64,000 nucleotides of DNA from CAYQUO01 sp964420835 (GTDB taxonomy: Bacteria; Chloroflexota; Anaerolineae; Anaerolineales; Anaerolineaceae). The translations under genes were made by a program, and so were the position numbers. A model generated the notes under the pieces. It did no database searches. It was not told the DNA's origin and saw only the letters and a list, made by a program, of their open reading frames with translations. The stretch is taken from assembly GCA_964420835.1 (NCBI GenBank), contig CAYQUO010000016.1:1-64000 (forward strand), read 5' to 3'. Below, piece by piece: positions 61,520 through 64,000 of this stretch. Every line of letters begins with the position of its first letter. Positions within the stretch are counted from its first letter, which is position 1.

Positions 61520-62080
61520 TTAGCTGGAAGACAAGGGCAAAGGCTCTTTATTAATGTATGTCTTTAAACTCACGGGCACTTCTGTTTGAAAAGACCTGTG
61601 GGTATGGCAAACCCTGTCAGCAAACTCAACCAGTTTTCGAACATTCTCAAGGGGTGAGGGACTTTGGATGGATAATTTTATGGTTACCTTTTTGAAAGCA
61701 GTGCTCTCATCAGAGAGATCATATTTGGCTGCCGAATCGAAACTGGCACGCAGATCGATCGAAGCATCTTCGAGGATAACATCATATTGATGCGCAAACT
61801 GCGCAAAATGGGAGAGCATTCAGAAGGCTGCCCCTATCATGAAATATTCAAGCGGACTCGGAGCCCGGTCATCGCCGCCTCGTTCGGGCGGTTCGTCGCA
61901 GGTAAAATGGAACCGACCGATACGACCTTCCAGATACGTGTCATTCACAAGTTTGGCTGTTGCCCGAAGAGTGGCGAGGGAGTATCCTGGTTTGTCAATG
62001 TATTTTTGGCGCATCATTTCATAGGCTTTGCGCGTTTTTACAAGGTCTATTCGTCCTTTGGATGGATTGTTCAACGTCAT
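61520..62080 (-). CDS. OsmC-family peroxidase with in-frame UGA, candidate selenoprotein
   Basis: Read through, this is one 186-aa OsmC/Ohr-type protein, a thiol peroxidase family that detoxifies organic or other hydroperoxides. The family motif reads APSPLEYFMIGAAF-(TGA)-MLSHFAQFA, so the UGA (61820-61822, codon 87) occupies the position of the peroxidatic cysteine. The second conserved cysteine is intact in FADRVCHTH. Sequence before and after is well preserved, in one frame, with no frameshift. A stem-loop lies 14 nt after the UGA. Reading UGA as selenocysteine is inferred; a nonsense mutation is the alternative. GAGGA lies close to the ATG; a TTG three codons upstream is possible. Confidence 0.72.
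61791..61805 (-). promoter_or_regulatory. Candidate bacterial SECIS stem-loop
   Basis: On the minus strand TGCGCA (61805-61800) pairs with TGCGCA (61796-61791) around a GTT loop, with a further ATT/AAT pairing below it. The apical loop begins 21 nt after the UGA and contains GU, matching the distance range and loop feature of bacterial selenocysteine insertion elements. The stem is short, so it is suggestive only. Confidence 0.5.
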
Positions 62081-62205
62081 GTTCCTCAAATACCTGGAAG
62101 TGAAATTTTATTAATGTGATTTGTCAATGAACTCTTCTATCCTTCAACCCGGCAAAATAATTATCAATTCAACAAGATTATTCTGGCTGAACATGTGGAT
62201 GATAT

Positions 62206-63069
62206 TTATTTATCCGGGCCGTTTTTATGGATCCAAGTGATCCACTCTCTGAATGTGCGGGGCTTCCTGCCAAGCATCCACTCCAAGACACGGGGATTTC
62301 CCCAAAAACCAAATTTCTCCATGAACTCAAACATCATCAGCAAGGTGTTTGTGTCGTATTCGGGCATCCCACCGCTACGGGCCCTTTCCCCCCAGGCAGC
62401 CCGGGAGATGACTTGGATCTTGATCTCTTTACCCATGACCTCGCTGATGATCCTTGCCACTTCGGTCTGTGAGAGGATCTCCGGCCCCGCCAGTTCATAG
62501 GTGGCCCAATCATGAATATCCTCTGTTAGAACACGCCCGGCAACTTCGGCAATGTCCCCCAGGTCGACCATGCCGAGCAGGGTGGTGGGTTCATAGGGGA
62601 TCTCATAAATGCCGTTTTCAGTGATATTCTTCCATTGCCCCAATGTATTCTGCATGTATGGAGTGGGTTGCAGGATTGTAAATTTTAGTCCGGATTCCTT
62701 GATCTTCTCCTCCACGCGCAATTTCAGCCAGTGATTTGGCAAGGCCTCTATTTCAGAATGGAGCAGGGAGTGATAAACTATCCGCTCCACCCCCGCCTTT
62801 TTTGCCGCTTCAACGGCCACCTTGCCCATTTCCAGTTCGTCCGGGTTAACATTGGGGCAGATCAGGTAAACCCTTTCCACCCCATCCATGGCCCTGGCGA
62901 CATCATCGACTTTGTGCATATCCCCGAATACGGCTTCAGCGCCCAGCGCTCGTATTCTTTCGGCTTGAGATTCAAGCATCTCAAGGCCGCGTACTTTTTG
63001 ACCGCGCTTTAGAAGGGACCGTGTGATTGCCCGCCCGGTCTTCCCACCTGCTCCTGTTACCAGTATCAT
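62206..63069 (-). CDS. NmrA-like NAD(P)-binding protein
   Basis: This 287-aa protein starts MILVTGAGGKTGRAITRSLL, with the GxxGxxG dinucleotide motif, and resembles the NmrA/SDR-a group that either reduces quinones or senses NAD(P). RIVYHSLLHSEIEAL and FTILQPTPYMQN are family-like; the classic Tyr-x-x-x-Lys pair is absent. A strong GAGGAGGT site stands before the ATG. The substrate is unknown. Confidence 0.85.
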   Translation of the reverse strand: MILVTGAGGKTGRAITRSLLKRGQKVRGLEMLESQAERIRALGAEAVFGDMHKVDDVARAMDGVERVYLICPNVNPDELEMGKVAVEAAKKAGVERIVYHSLLHSEIEALPNHWLKLRVEEKIKESGLKFTILQPTPYMQNTLGQWKNITENGIYEIPYEPTTLLGMVDLGDIAEVAGRVLTEDIHDWATYELAGPEILSQTEVARIISEVMGKEIKIQVISRAAWGERARSGGMPEYDTNTLLMMFEFMEKFGFWGNPRVLEWMLGRKPRTFREWITWIHKNGPDK

Positions 63070-63116
63070 TTATTTACCTCCTCTATTATTACAATTTCGC
63101 TAGAATTAGCCACCCG

Positions 63117-63155
63117 AAAAAAACCAGATCGCCTTAATCAGACGATCTGTGGTTT
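63117..63155 (-). terminator. Rho-independent terminator after the ABC permease
   Basis: AAACC-CAGATCG (63121-63131, sharing a C) pairs with CGATCTG-T-GGTTT (63143-63155); on the minus strand a run of seven Ts follows (63123-63117). It closes the permease operon that enters from the right edge. Confidence 0.85.
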
Positions 63156-63225
63156 CGTGGATATCTTCAATAATTTACTTTGAGACAAAATATCCTTCCC
63201 CGGAAAATTTATTACTACACCAATT

Positions 63226-64000
63226 TTATACCACCCGTTTCTCACGGTCGTAGTTCTTTCCTAAAAAGGCCGGGGCACGTGTCCTGCCGAAGGAGATCGC
63301 CATGACCACCAAAGTGAGAATGTAGGGCAGCATGAGCAGGAACTGGTAGGGGATGACCCTTCCGATCATCTGCACCCGGTAAGCCAGGACCTCAATGCCG
63401 GCGAAGAAAATGGAACCGAAAAAGATCAGGTGGGGAGTCCAACCACCGAAGAAAGCCAGGGCGCCCGCCAACCAGCCGCGGCCCTTCACCATGCCTTCCG
63501 TGAAGGTCCCGGTGTACACCATGGGCAGGTAGGCTCCTGCCAGGCCGATCAACATGCAGCCAATGATGACCGCAAGATAACGCCGCAGATAGACATTAAT
63601 TCCCAGGCTGTCTGCCGCCTTGGGGTTTTCTCCAACGGAACGGAACTCCAAACCGGCCTGGGTTTTGTACATGAACAGGTAAAGAAAAATGGTTAAAAGG
63701 ATAGAGAAATAAACCATCCAGTTTTGATTGAAGAAGATCTCACCGATGATCGGGATCTTGGATAAACCGGGTATTGGCAGTGACTGCGTGATGGGGATGA
63801 TTGGAGGGGTGAGTGTTACCCCAATGACCAGTTTGGGGATTAACGTTGAAATGCCCAATCCGAGGAAATACAATGCCAACCCAATGACGAACTGATTCAT
63901 TCTTAATTGTGTGGTGAAAAAGGCAAGCAGGACTCCAAACAGACCTCCTACGATAACTGCTGCCACCACACCAATGGCCACGTTGTTGGTCAGGTAGGAG
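63226..64000 (-). CDS. ABC transporter permease, BMP/sugar-nucleoside type (partial)
   Basis: The gene runs off the right edge; about 258 codons are visible. Eight or so hydrophobic segments and the GLEFRSVGENPKAADSLGIN loop (the EAA-like region of BPD_transp_2 permeases) identify the second permease of a nucleoside- or sugar-type importer with a BMP-family binding protein. Homologs have a longer N-terminus, and the frame is open up to base 64000, so a GTG at 63981 is probably internal. It is the last gene before the terminator. The ATPase, first permease and binding protein are expected upstream, beyond the window. Confidence 0.85.
   Translation of the reverse strand, partial: SYLTNNVAIGVVAAVIVGGLFGVLLAFFTTQLRMNQFVIGLALYFLGLGISTLIPKLVIGVTLTPPIIPITQSLPIPGLSKIPIIGEIFFNQNWMVYFSILLTIFLYLFMYKTQAGLEFRSVGENPKAADSLGINVYLRRYLAVIIGCMLIGLAGAYLPMVYTGTFTEGMVKGRGWLAGALAFFGGWTPHLIFFGSIFFAGIEVLAYRVQMIGRVIPYQFLLMLPYILTLVVMAISFGRTRAPAFLGKNYDREKRVV

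Noticed and set aside
61520..62089. Two separate small genes on the minus strand (61520-61819 and 61820-62089)
   Set aside because: They are directly consecutive in the same frame and together make one OsmC protein; neither half has a complete fold. Treated as one gene with an in-frame UGA.
1..64000. tRNA, rRNA, CRISPR arrays and insertion sequences
   Set aside because: I looked in the intergenic stretches on both strands and found no cloverleaf, no repeat-spacer pattern and no transposase.

Overview
The window is gene-dense bacterial chromosome of roughly even base composition. It most resembles Chloroflexota, probably class Anaerolineae. The lineage call is an inference from zinc-ribbon forms of L24, S14, S4 and L36, an archaeal/eukaryotic-type prolyl-tRNA synthetase, an ATP synthase b subunit fused to a delta C-terminal domain, and many Anaerolineae-like hypothetical proteins. 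I see no rRNA, tRNA, CRISPR array, insertion sequence or prophage.

Layout. 1-17114: the end of tuf and the S10/spc/alpha ribosomal superoperon (rpsJ to rplQ, with secY, adk, map and rpoA), then truA, rplM and rpsI, closed by a strong terminator at 17176-17211. 17227-23474: a MazG-family gene and a membrane protein, then an ATP synthase F0 module from its own promoter, then murE. 23503-29536, mainly minus strand: pnp, rpsO, an unexplained stretch with a strong orphan promoter, and a LOG-family/proS/helical-protein operon. 29642-38098: a membrane glycosyltransferase-like protein, an EF-G-like GTPase, a methyltransferase, an acetyltransferase and a DHH-CBS-CCA nucleotidyltransferase fusion. 38166-43200: two TrkA/RCK proteins, then rpmH-rnpA-yidD-(beta-propeller lipoprotein)-yidC-jag, the cluster that usually sits beside oriC, here without dnaA. 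43217-49038: pyrimidine nucleoside phosphorylase, EamA and MFS transporters, SlyD, a histidine phosphatase and a hypothetical protein. 49202-52284: a minus-strand operon with a divergent FtsZ. 52366-60464: an NAD-binding protein, GH57 and GH13 glycosidases, a PP2C phosphatase and tilS. 60461-64000: a tyrosine-recombinase-like protein lacking most catalytic residues, an OsmC-family gene with an in-frame UGA, an NmrA-like protein and a partial ABC permease.

The most notable signal is the OsmC gene. The codon for its catalytic cysteine is TGA, the frame stays open and conserved on both sides, the partner cysteine is intact, and a stem-loop with a GU-containing loop lies about 20 nt downstream, as in bacterial selenocysteine insertion elements. 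Other recurring signals are promoters whose -10 box lies only 7-9 nt before an ATG with no Shine-Dalgarno sequence (leaderless starts at 19468, 29642, 52384, 58941 and 59037), repeated use of TGnTATAAT extended -10 boxes, and three convergent gene pairs with overlapping stop codons.
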